DNA from: Epiperipatus broadwayi
Taxonomy: Eukaryota > Onychophora > Udeonychophora > Euonychophora > Peripatidae
NCBI GenBank assembly: GCA_028023455.1
Contig: JAQFVV010000030.1
Coordinates: 3,364,501-3,428,500 of the forward strand
DNA length: 64,000 bases
Reading direction: 5' to 3'
Position 1 is the stretch's first letter, and the number at the start of each line of letters is the position of its first letter. Made by a program: the position numbers and the translations under genes. Shown here one piece after another: positions 51,097-60,164 of this stretch. The notes beneath the pieces were generated by a model that was not told the DNA's origin, did not search any database, and saw only the letters and a program-made list of their open reading frames with translations.

Positions 51097-51520
51097 TCTT
51101 TACATGGATACAACTGAGTATGACAACAAAATACAAGAACTCCTCACAGCAGGCCAATATAGAAAAGTGGCAAAAAATCCAATACCAAGCACAGAAATAA
51201 AGTTACAACCATTACAAGTACTTCACTGATTCAGAAAAGAGTAAAATAACATCATATTTCAGAAAAATTCATCATCTTTATGGTCTACCAAAAATCCATA
51301 AGGATCATGTTCCATTAAGACCTATTGTTAGTTCTAGAGATTCACTTTACCAAAATTTGCAAGATTTCTTCTCAAAGTTTTAAGCCCAAGACCCAATCCT
51401 TTGTCAGGGATTCTAGACACTGTAGAATTAATCAAGAATCTGAAAATTGTAAGAACTGACTTACTAGTAAACTTTGATGTGGAAAGTTTATTTATGAATG
51501 TACTATGTAAAGAAGCCTAC
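51097..51520 (+). mobile_element. PLE-3, inverted upstream segment (RT N-terminal part), plus strand
   Basis: Matches PLE-2 from about 57235 (TTDYD...KIQELL) to about 57676 (motif A through KEA), in the opposite orientation to the adjoining segment. Landmarks are ATACAAGAACTCC, LHHLYGLPKIHKDHVPLRPI with an AGA Arg codon at 51318-51320, and FDVESLF. The junction at about 51096 joins PLE-2-equivalent positions 57235 and 57847 head to head, and about 170 bp between the two segments is missing. This geometry is that of a 5' inversion formed during target-primed reverse transcription. Confidence 0.8.
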
Positions 51521-51829
51521 TAAAAAAATTTTTAGTGATAATGTTGTTAAGATGTTTTAATTTACGAAATTGATTTAAACTTTTGTTTAAATTTTAAACC
51601 TGATATTTTTAATTTAACATGAGCCATCTCAATTCCCAACTCATTGGATTTTGCTTGCTATAAAATATATTTTAGAAAAATATTATTGCAAAATGAGATT
51701 TAAAACTTTGCTCACACGCTATATTGGCACAGGTATTCGGTGGTGAAATTTTTTGTTTATAAGTATTTTAATTTAAAATTAAGAATTATTAGAAGAGTGA
51801 ACTAAAATAAGAATATAACAAAATGTTAA
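51521..51829. other. AT-rich, no gene recognised
   Basis: Flank of PLE-3. Nothing supportable. Confidence 0.4.
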
Positions 51830-53114
51830 AAGAAATACTACAAAAAACAAAAGATATTAAAACATCACAAGAATAAAAAAAAGTTGCAAGAAAGGGAGTT
51901 GAGAAATCAGGCAATACATAAAAAAAATTGATGAAATAATGGATGTAGAAGCCATGGACAATATATTGAAGAATGGAAACAAAACAATAAGAGAATAATT
52001 GATAATGAAGATAATAAAGAAAATGTAAATGAAGTAGAGTAAAAAAAATGAGAATTTTACTGTAACTGAAGAAACAAAAGTAGAGATGTTAGATGGGACA
52101 AAAGATTACAGTGATAATATACAAAAGAAAGATCAATATTGGATGTTACAGAAGAGACTTTGCAAAGTGAAATTAAGAGAAGAAAATGAAAATAAATCAG
52201 AAATGGGAGTATGTTTAATGGCTAACCAGGATGGAGGTTATGCTAAAGAGGAATAAAGATATGCAATTTAAGCTGATCAATGCATTGAAGAAAAGTATCT
52301 TACAGCCTGGATTCAACATTAAAAGATAAGGTAAGAATTTTTTTATTAATACATATGATGTCAATGTAGTGTTATCTAATTAAATGAAGTATAATTCTGA
52401 ATATCAATTTTATTTTCAACCTATGGGAAAAGAGAGAATAGATAATAATATGCCAGAATGCTTTTCTTTCCAGTTACCATACAAGAGATAACTACCAGAA
52501 AAAATTTAGTGTCAAATTATATGAGAAAGTTTAAAAGATTCAGTGTTGATGACTCTGCATATGTTTAAAGATATATGTTTTTGGATAAAATTTTATAAGG
52601 AAAAAAGTATTAGAAATTGTAGACCTCGATATTTCAAAAATCCTCATTGTGATTATTATAAAAACAAAATAAAGAAATAGAATTAAGTTAAAGGGCCTTA
52701 TATTGCCCAAAGTTTTGAAATCAGAAGTGAGTATACAAACTCATTATGATGAATTAGGAATGTGAAGAGAGTTGGTGTGTGTTAATATTTTCAGAAAATG
52801 CTGGAATGCTTAGAATTGTGATGTGTTGGTGTTCATTGCTGTGATATCTAAGCGTTATATGATGAGGATTTTTGGTGTTCATATGATCATGTACACTGCT
52901 GTTGTGGAAAATATGTTGAGAATTTTAAGGCATCACATGGACTCTGCTGGGTCATTATTATTTTCCAAGAACAGTATTTTAATGAAGCAAAAGTTCATAT
53001 TTTAGTTAATAGAGGAATTCTTTACTTTTTCTTCTTATTATTTTGTCTGGCTTGTAGTTGTAGGTGACCTTGGTTTACTACCATGTATTCATACATGATT
53101 ATTATGTAACACTT
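51830..53114 (+). pseudogene. Gene-like stretch with possible intron, unrecognised
   Basis: 51830-52332 is Lys/Glu-rich with broken but coding-like frames, such as EEMLDGTKDYSDNIQ-type text near 52080-52255. It ends in a strong donor (aag|gtaagaat at 52332/52333). A strong acceptor (tgcttttctttccag) ends near 52480, defining a possible intron of about 148 bp. After that, a Cys/His-rich frame is open for about 57 codons up to PLE-4 (near 52855-53025; YDEDFWCSYDHVHCCCGK). Many stops interrupt the whole. It may be a decayed host gene or a fragment of a larger transposon. The 52823-53005 frame is an overlapping alternative. Family not recognised. Confidence 0.25.
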
Positions 53115-54240
53115 AATGTTCTTGTGATAAGATTCCTTTATGGTAAAATCAAAACTACAGTTTAGAGAAAACCCACACATAAGGAAAATACATAGCCTAT
53201 ACATCTAATAACATTATAAACACAAAACATGAAGTTATACTATCACTATGGATCAGAGCAAAAGAAGTTTGTTCAGAAACCAATGATTTGGAAAAAGAAA
53301 ATATCTATACAGAACAAACTCTTATGAAAAACAGTTACCCAACAGCTATTAGTAAGAAAACTTTAAAAAGACAACAAAGAACCATAAAAAACAATAATTT
53401 GTATTTTAGACTACCCATGCATATCAAAAATAGCAGACAAATTAAGGAAAATCTGCAATCAGTATAACATCAGAACAGCTTTCCAGAATCATACTACACT
53501 GCTAGGAATTCTAACATCTACAAAGCCTAAACTTGAAATGCAGAAAAGCAAACATGGCATCTATAAAATACCATGTGAATGTGGAAGAATGTATATTGTT
53601 GAGACCAGCCATCTCATTCAAAAGTGCTTGCAAGAACACAAACTGGGAGAAAACTGATGTGTCTAAGGTAGCAGACTACGTATGTACAAATGAATATATG
53701 TTCAGTTGGGTAAATACAAAAATATTGGATAGGTAAGAAAAGGTATAAAGATGAAAATTTAAAGAAGCTGCTCACCTGACAATGGTGAATAACCCTTAAG
53801 TCAACCTAGTATGATATGCATAGTGTATGGAAACCACTACTCAACTTTACTCTTAGAAAAAAATGGAGAAATCAGGAGGAATCTCATAGATAAGTATATA
53901 AAATTTCTACTGAATGCTGCCTTCGGCAGAATGGCTCAGTTGATTAGAACATTACCTTAAAATTTAATATTCAAGAATCTAAGGGTTCCGGTTTGATTTC
54001 CATGCTAGTACAGTCACTGGTTAGCCAGAAAGGCCTGAAGAAGAGGTGTGAATAATACCTCCTGGAAATATTGTGCATATACTAACCTGTGTACTATTAC
54101 TAACAATTGAATGTATTTGGAATATTTAAATAAAGTTAAATTTTTCTAAAGACATTCAATACTTATCTTAAATGATGGAAATAGTCCAATATATAAATAT
54201 AACTAAAACGCCATCATCACAAACCTTTAGAAAAATGCAT
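53115..54240 (+). mobile_element. PLE-4, 5'-truncated copy of the PLE-2 subfamily
   Basis: Begins at the PLE-2-equivalent of LAFLDVLVT (about 58073) and runs to the pLTR end plus about 35 bp of ORF-start sequence, stopping near 54235. It includes the RT C-terminus, GIY-YIG (CECGRMYIVETSHLIQK in a shifted frame), the conserved KTDVSKVAD stretch (53650-53736), the tRNA-like block (about 53922-54010), a hairpin at 54035-54069, and a single copy of the 42-bp repeat. Multiple indels break the coding. Confidence 0.85.
54035..54069 (+). other. PLE-4 pLTR hairpin (hammerhead-like)
   Basis: CTGAAGA, stem AGAGG/CCTCCT, GGAAAT: the GAAA is preserved but shifted by mutations. Confidence 0.4.
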
Positions 54241-54605
54241 GTTGTACATTTAGTAATGGCGATGTTTCAATATATATCTCTTATCTGCTGATAATGAAAG
54301 GTTTTTTCATTATGTGTATTGGAAAACCTATCAATGAAGTAGAAGATTATTAATACTAAAACGATAAAATTTAACATGGAAAAAGTCAATACTAGTTAAC
54401 CAGCATTTAAAAATGTTATCTAAGTTGGACCAGCAGAAATGCAGAGTGATGTGTAGATATGAATTATGATAAGTAGTACGCTTACTGAGTTATCAAAAAA
54501 ACAGTGCTAAGATCTTTTAATTCTATATAGGTAATAAGGGGCCTCAATAATTCATTATATGAATTTTTTTCTACAGTACAGGCTTTTTCATACCTACACT
54601 CACCT

Positions 54606-55090
54606 CAGACTTTCACATGACCCTCAATTATCCATGCTATCTCATACTGCTAACACACTTAACCACACACATGTCAAAAATATAAGTAATCACCAATATA
54701 CATATTTTGTGCTAAAACAGCACTCGTCAGTTGGTCCAGATTATCATCTCCACACATATATACAATCAATGCTCAGCTTATATTAAAATAGTCAATCTTA
54801 ATACTTTGTTGGACAGGCTTCAATCCACTCCACTCCACAACTTTTCAGCTGTCCATTTCATTAAAAATCTGATGATGGAATGCTCAAAGCCCACATTGGT
54901 GCCAACCTTCTCATCTTACCCATATTGACCATAAGTCACCCTGACCCTTCATGTACAGGACATAATCCATTTACATACATATATGAGGGATGAGCAGATA
55001 TTGGTGATTGTTTATTTTTTCAACGTGTGTGTGATCAAATGCTTCAGCAGTATGAGATAGTGTGGATAGTTGAGATCATGTTAAAGTCTC
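54606..55090. mobile_element. Foldback element, family FB-HH, copy 3 (asymmetric)
   Basis: Terminal arms at about 54606-54705 and 54991-55090 are inverted (cagactttcacatgacc against its diverged complement). The interior 54706-54990 follows one arm of the 4.67-kb copy (ggacaggcttcaatccactcc, tcatgtacaggacataatcc). A ribozyme remnant lies on the minus strand at 54687-54746. Frames at 54559-54928 are read-through of repeat sequence. Confidence 0.8.
54687..54746 (-). ncRNA. Hammerhead ribozyme motif with one core change
   Basis: GGACCAA, CTGACGA, stem II GTGCT/AGCAC with a proper G-C at its base, then AAAA where GAAA is required, ATGTAT, and TTGGTGATTA. Stem I (ACCAA/TTGGT) is perfect. The single G-to-A change at the invariant G should abolish activity. 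This copy best preserves stems I and II of the family. Confidence 0.5.
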
Positions 55091-55110
55091 AGTTCAAGCC
55101 CCCTACATAT

Positions 55111-55920
55111 AATTATTATTTTATTTTATGAAATAATTGTGTAAAGAAGAAATGTCTTCATGTTAAAAACGAGGAGCCTGCAAATATAGGTGATTAATAC
55201 CTGCCTAATTAAACTTCAGTTTTCAAAATAATTAATCAATGTATTCTATAATGACATCTGACTATATAAGTGTAATATTGTTAATAATGGATAGTAATCA
55301 CGATTTTTTTAAGCGTTTTGTTATATAAATTATTTAGTTGTCTGCGTTGTTCTTATTGCATTTTTCTCATTCTAAATATATATCTAATCAATTAACTATT
55401 GATCCCAAGAAAATCATGTTGTGAAGTTGAGAGGTGTTATGATGTTAAGAGTATAAAATTTATACGATGTTACTCAACATAATTTACTTCTAGATTTTGT
55501 TACAGAATGAAAATTATGTTCAAAAACAAGAGATGATTTTGTTTCAAACTCATATAAAAATTCTTTATGGATATAAATACAACCTTCTGAGAAATATTTT
55601 GGTGGATAGTTTCAGGAAATGTTTTTTGGGTAACTTATATTAACTAATTATATAAGTGATGTATGGTTTGATTCAATCTTAATTAAATCAGTTGAGAAAC
55701 TTAAATATTTATTATTATATTTCTTTACAATGGTAAATGAAGTAGTATCAGAATGGTTGGCTAATTATGTTACAGGAAGGAAATTTATTTATATGCAAGG
55801 ATTTATTAATCAGCCTGTTTTTCTGAGAGTCATTAGAATTGGCACTATTCAATTTCCAGCATATTATAAATAATAAGCATCATTCTTTTGATGTTTTTTT
55901 TTTTCAAATTATAAAAGCTT
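55111..55920. other. AT-rich, no gene recognised
   Basis: Possible short coding-like phrases near 55.6-55.87 kb, too broken to assign. Confidence 0.4.
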
Positions 55921-56051
55921 AAATCCCATAAGCCAACCTAGTGTGACTATACATAATGTATGGAAATCACTAATCAACTTTGCTCTGCGGAAAAAGTGGA
56001 GAAATCAGGAGGAATCTCATAGATAAGTATATGAAATTACTACATACTGTT

Positions 56052-56140
56052 GCCTTTGGAAGGATGGCTCAGTTGGTTAGAGCATTACCTTAAATTTCAA
56101 TAATCAAGAATCTAAGGACCCAGGTTCGAATCCCATGCTA
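56052..56140 (+). promoter_or_regulatory. tRNA-like block with pol III A and B boxes in left pLTR
   Basis: The A box TGGCTCAGTTGG (56065-56076) sits in a perfect D-arm (GCTC/GAGC). The B box GGTTCGAATCC at 56123-56133 matches the consensus exactly. The anticodon arm is not formed and the T-stem is imperfect, so this is not a working tRNA. It could act as an internal RNA polymerase III promoter. It is present in all pLTRs of this subfamily. Confidence 0.65.
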
Positions 56141-56168
56141 GTACTGTCACTGGTCAGGCCAGCAACAC

Positions 56169-56202
56169 CTGAAGAAGAGGGGAGAAAAATACCTCTCGAA
56201 AC
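56169..56202 (+). other. PLE-2 left pLTR hairpin (hammerhead-like)
   Basis: CTGAAGA, stem AGAGG/CCTCT, an extra C, then GAAACGTT. A minimal ACGT stem III and a 3-bp stem I (CAC/GTG) can be drawn. The core matches CTGANGA...GAAA, but the inserted base makes activity doubtful. Confidence 0.5.
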
Positions 56203-56205
56203 GTT

Positions 56206-56354
56206 GTGCGTATACTAACCTGTTTGCTGTGATATTACTAACAGTTAGTGCATATACTAACCTGTTTGCTGTGATATTATTAACATTTGTTTGCTGTGAT
56301 ATTACTAACAGTTGGTGCATATACTAACCTGTTTGCTGTGATATTACTAACAGT
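56206..56354 (+). repeat. 42-bp tandem repeats in left pLTR
   Basis: Units of the form gtgcgtatactaacctgttt plus gctgtgatattactaacagt occur about three and a half times. The right pLTR has the same array at about 59052-59200; PLE-4 has a single unit. Confidence 0.85.
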
Positions 56355-56419
56355 TGAATGCATTTGGAATATTTAACTAAAAATTAAACTTTTCTAAAGA
56401 CATTCAACACACATATTAG

Positions 56420-57374
56420 ATGATGGAAATAGTCCAATATAAAAATACAGCTAGAACACCATCATCACAAACCTTCAGAAAAACACCAAGTATTTGGTAT
56501 GGACCCGATACTATATTAAACTTTAGACATTACGAAAAACTATGTCTAAAGCTGGCCAAAGTAGAAAATCATTTAACTTTCCTATGTAAATGTAAATCGG
56601 AAGGAATAATTCCTAAAGGTTTGCAACTAAAACCTCCAATTCACTCTCAGAGAGCTGAGAAAATTACTCAGAGAGCAAGTGAAGCTCTGTTAAGAGAAAG
56701 AATAAATGCTCAAAGGTTTTCTAAGTATCAAACAATGCATTCAATTAATACTGTAGAATGTCTTCTAAAAAATAAACTTACTGACGATGACTACATGAGA
56801 GTTTTTCAAGCAGTAAGAAAATCATATTCTATATTACATGGAAAAATAAAAGAAAGTCAAAAGAAGAAACTTGCTAACCTACATGGGCATATCAAAAATC
56901 ATAATGTACCAAGCAATGTAACAACTTCATCTGTTAAAAATCTAAGTTCTAAACATCTACCAGATACTGAAATTTCTATTCAAGAGGATTAAACTTTGCC
57001 ATAACACCACCTAATATCCCCTTATTAGATATAATGGCAACCACTGAGAAGTCATTCAAAAATTGCCTTTAGAAGAAGCAGCAGAATTACGCTGGAGAAT
57101 AAAAAGAACACTTGACAAGCAACAAAAATTGCAGTCAAACATATCCTATGGGGAGGGGAAAGCAATTAAATCTCTCAAATTAGATAAATCTATAATTATT
57201 CTCCCTGCTGACAAAGGCAATGCAACAGTTGTAATGGATACAACTGATTACGACATCAAAATACAAGAACTCCTCAGAGCAGGCCAATATAGAGAAAGTG
57301 GCAAAAGATCCGATACCAAGTACGGAATCAAAGTTACAAGCATTACTCAGAAAGCATCGCAAGTACTTCACTGA
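56420..57374 (+). pseudogene. PLE-2 N-terminal region
   Basis: First segment 56420-56992 (190 codons) starts with an ATG inside the pLTR end. It contains FRHYEKLCLKLAKVENHLTF and a Lys/Arg-rich middle, as in other PLE N-termini. The frame then shifts near 56985 (GLNFAITPPNIPLLDIM follows) and again near 57060 into the 57063-57374 frame, which carries the conserved ADKGNATVVMDTTDYD block just before the RT core. A third shift at about 57294 is an extra G relative to PLE-3 (agagaaagtgg against agaaaagtgg). Role: RNA binding or an RT N-terminal extension is usual for PLEs; the exact function is not known. Confidence 0.8.
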
Positions 57375-58470
57375 TTCAGAAAAGAGTAAAATAACATCGT
57401 ATTTCAGCAAAATTCCTCATCTTTATGGTCTACCTAAAATCCATAAGGATCATGTTCCATTATGACCTATTGTTAGTTCTAGAGATTCACCTTGCCAGAA
57501 TTTGGCAAGATTTCTTCTCAAAGTTCTAAGTCCTTTGGCATGCAAGACCCAATCATTTGTCAGGGATTCTAGACACTTTGTAGAATTAATCAAGAACATG
57601 AAAATTGAAAGAACTGACTTACTGGTAAGCTTTGATGTGGAAAGAGTATTCACAAATGTACCATGTGAAGAAGCATTGTCTATTGTAAGAAAAAGGTTAA
57701 ATGATGATAATAGTTTACAAACCAGAACAGCTCTTCCTATTGATAGCATAATGGAACTATTAATTTTCTGTATAAAAAAAACAACCTACTTTCAATATAA
57801 CACAGAGTTCTTCCAACAAAATCAAGGAATGGCTATGGGCTCACCATTGTCTCCCCTGATTAGCAATATTTATATGGAAGAACTTGAAACCACAGCCATA
57901 GAAACTACTCCTTATCCACCTAAAGTTTGGCTTCGCTATGTGGATGATACATTTGTTGTATGGCCACATGGTGAAGCATTGCTACAAACTTTCTGGACAC
58001 ATATCAACAACATATCCCCTTCAATTAAATTTACAATAGAACCAGAACAAGAACAAAAATTGGCATTCTTAGATGTTCTTGTGACAAGACTCCCTCATGG
58101 CAAAATCAAAACTACAGTTTACCGAAAAACTACACATACAGGAAAATACCTAGCCTATACATCTAATCACACCAGAAACACAAAACATGGAGTTATACTA
58201 TCACTGTGGAACAGAGCAAAAGAAGTTTGTTCAGAAACTGGTGATTTGGAAAAAGAAAAGATCTATATAGAACAAACTCTTAAGAAAAATGGTTATCCAT
58301 CAGCTGTTATTAAGAAAACATTAAACAGACAACAAAAAGAACCATCAAGAGAAAAGACAATTATTGGTACTGTAGTGTATCCATACATTCCAAAAATAGC
58401 AGACAAATTAAGGAAAATCTGCAATCAGTATAACATCAGAACAGCTTTTCAGAGCCATACCACACTATGA
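57298..58470 (+). pseudogene. PLE-2 reverse transcriptase core
   Basis: One frame apart from a TGA at 57463-57465. Motifs in order: LYGLPKIHKDHVPL, TGA in place of Arg, PIVSSRDSP; motif A LLVSFDVERVFTNVP (about 57622-57667); motif B GMAMGSPLSPLISNIYMEEL; motif C WLRYVDDTFVVWPHG (about 57928-57972) with both catalytic Asp; FLDVLVTRLPHG; then VYRKTTHTGKYLAYTSNH. The final segment ends at a second TGA (58468-58470) in SHTTL. Reading continues in the same frame into the endonuclease, so the TGA alone separates the two domains. Minus-strand frames at 57180-57749 are shadows. Confidence 0.92.
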
Positions 58471-58872
58471 GGAATTCTAACATCTACAAAGCCTAAACTT
58501 GAAATGCTGCAAAGAAAAAACTGCATCTATGAAATACCATGTGAATGTGGAAGAACATATATTGGTGAGACCAGCCATCCCATTCAAAAGCGCTTGCAAG
58601 AACATAAACTGATGATTAGAAGAGAGAAAACAGATGTGTCTAAGGTAGCAGACCATGTATGGACCAATGAACATACGTTCAATTGGGAAAATACAAAAAT
58701 ATTGGATAAAGAAGAAAAGGTACAAAGAAGAAAATTTAAAGAAGCTGCTCACATGACAATGGCAAAAAATCCCATAAGCCAACCTAGTGTGACTATACAT
58801 AATGTATGGAAATCACTAATCAACTTTGCTCTGCGGAAAAAGTGGAGAAATCAGGAGGAACCTCATAGATAA
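58471..58872 (+). pseudogene. PLE-2 GIY-YIG endonuclease domain
   Basis: In frame with the RT: CIYEIPCECGRTYIGETSHP (GIY-type strand, CxC, YIG), then QKRLQEHKLMIRREKTDVSK, EHTFNWENTKILDKEE, and a C-terminal VTIHNVWKSLINF. It ends at TAG 58870-58872. The Cys pair before YIG and the Arg and Glu-His after it are the family's conserved positions. The last third lies in the right pLTR. It would nick target DNA for first-strand priming if expressed with the RT. Confidence 0.9.
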
Positions 58873-58897
58873 GTATATGAAATTACTACATACTGTT

Positions 58898-58986
58898 GCC
58901 TTTGGCAGGATGGCTCAGTTGGTTAGAGCGTTACCTTAAATTTCAATAATCAAGAATCTAAGGACCCAGGTTCAAATCCCATGCTA
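58898..58986 (+). promoter_or_regulatory. tRNA-like block in right pLTR
   Basis: A box at 58911-58922 and B box GGTTCAAATCC at 58969-58979, same structure as the left copy. The B box differs by one base (CGA to CAA) and still fits the consensus. Confidence 0.65.
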
Positions 58987-59014
58987 GTACTGTCACTGGT
59001 CAGGCCAGCAACAC

Positions 59015-59048
59015 CTGAAGAAGAGGGGAGAAAAATACCTCTCGAAAC
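59015..59048 (+). other. PLE-2 right pLTR hairpin (hammerhead-like)
   Basis: CTGAAGA, AGAGG/CCTCT, C, GAAACATT. The ACGT of the left copy is ACAT here, a CpG-type change. Confidence 0.5.
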
Positions 59049-59293
59049 ATTGTGCGTATACTAACCTGTTTGCTGTGATATTACTAACAGTTAGTGCATA
59101 TACTAACCTGTGTGCTGTGATATTATTAACATTTGTTTGCTGTGATATTACTAACAATTGGTGCATATACTAACCTGTTTGCTGTGATATTACTAACAGT
59201 TGAATGCATTTGGAATATTTAACTAAAAATTAAACTTTTCTAAAGACATTCAACACACATATTAGATGATGGAAATAGTCCAATATAAAAATA

Positions 59294-60164
59294 TATATGA
59301 TTGTTTTCTCAAAATATTTGTAATTATTTTAATTCAAAATAAAGTTATTTATGATTAAACTCAGACTTTATTTGAAAATATTTGATTTAAAACAAAATGA
59401 ATCAAAAGTATTTTAATAACATTAACCATTAGTAGATTGGCTGACTTAATTATAATCAAGTGCAATGAATTTCATTGCTTTATGATGTCTTAACAATAAT
59501 TTGTTTGGATTTATAGGTGATCCAAATGACAAAACACTATTATGCTATTGTCTAGATGGACTTTTCTTCTATATTTGTGAAATTAAGATACTACTTTTAA
59601 GAATGTTTTTCATTTATAAATTTATATTTGTAATAACTAAATTAAAAATTTTATAAATACAGTATAAAATAAAAGTTTAATTTTAAAAATAAAATGTTTC
59701 AATTATTTTATCTAATACAGTTAAAAAGTTGCAACTTTCATAATAATAAAAACTCTCACATCTGTCATAGGAATAAGCATAATCACATGACCAAAAAATC
59801 CAAGTAATTTCAAAACCAATATACTAATATTTGACCATAAAAAACAAAAACAAATTAATAACATGTGTTAAAGAACATAAATCATGCATAATGTATAGAA
59901 CTATAAAAATAAATTACAAAACATTTTTAAATTACCTCAAAGCATGCAAAGTTATGCTCCACTGCAGAACACATGTAGAAAAAAATCAAGAGTCTCTTGA
60001 AGTGACAAGGAATTCATTTTTGACCTAAATGATGGAAGTTGGAATTAAAGTAAAAAGTTTCAATCAACTTTATATTAGGGCAATAAAAAACATTTTTAAG
60101 TGGGAAAAATAACACTATTCATCTATTTAACTAGTTAGTCACACATGCATTTATTTAATTATTA
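59294..60164. other. AT-rich, no gene recognised
   Basis: A 65-codon frame at 59831-60028 has no motif. Confidence 0.45.

Larger units (their letters stand above)
55921..56447 (+). repeat. PLE-2 left pLTR
   Basis: Order: truncated ORF 3' end (from the codons for NPISQPSVTIHNVWKSL), tRNA-like block, CTGAAGAAG hairpin, 42-bp tandem repeats, ORF start. Nearly identical to the right pLTR, with no net indels. Confidence 0.9.
55921..59293 (+). mobile_element. Penelope-like element PLE-2, direct pLTRs, nearly full length
   Basis: A 527-bp direct repeat (55921-56447 and 58767-59293, constant offset 2846) flanks one RT-endonuclease region. The repeat includes the last about 35 codons of the ORF (58767-58872), as expected for PLE pLTRs, where a truncated unit sits head-to-tail before a full one. 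The ORF begins inside the left pLTR end. Three frameshifts and two in-frame TGAs make it non-functional. PLE-3 and PLE-4 belong to the same subfamily. Confidence 0.92.
58767..59293 (+). repeat. PLE-2 right pLTR
   Basis: Second copy of the 527-bp direct repeat. Includes the ORF 3' end, tRNA-like block, hairpin and 42-bp repeats, and ends at aaaaata followed by a short AT run. Confidence 0.9.

Noticed and set aside
50994-51200. 68-codon plus-strand frame across the PLE-3 junction
   Set aside because: It crosses the inversion breakpoint and mixes antisense and sense PLE sequence.
56052-56140. Functional tRNA gene
   Set aside because: A and B boxes are present, but no anticodon arm or acceptor stem forms, and the same block recurs at fixed positions in PLE pLTRs.
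56206-56354. CRISPR-like direct repeats
   Set aside because: Repeats are contiguous 42-bp tandem units without unique spacers, inside a eukaryotic PLE pLTR.
57180-57749. Minus-strand frames opposite the PLE-2 RT (76 and 99 codons)
   Set aside because: Antisense shadows of the plus-strand RT, which carries the catalytic motifs. The frame at 58477-58800 is likewise a shadow of the endonuclease.
55921-59293. LTR retrotransposon or retrovirus reading of PLE-2
   Set aside because: No gag, protease, RNase H or integrase; the repeats contain the ORF end, and the RT and GIY-YIG domains are of Penelope type.
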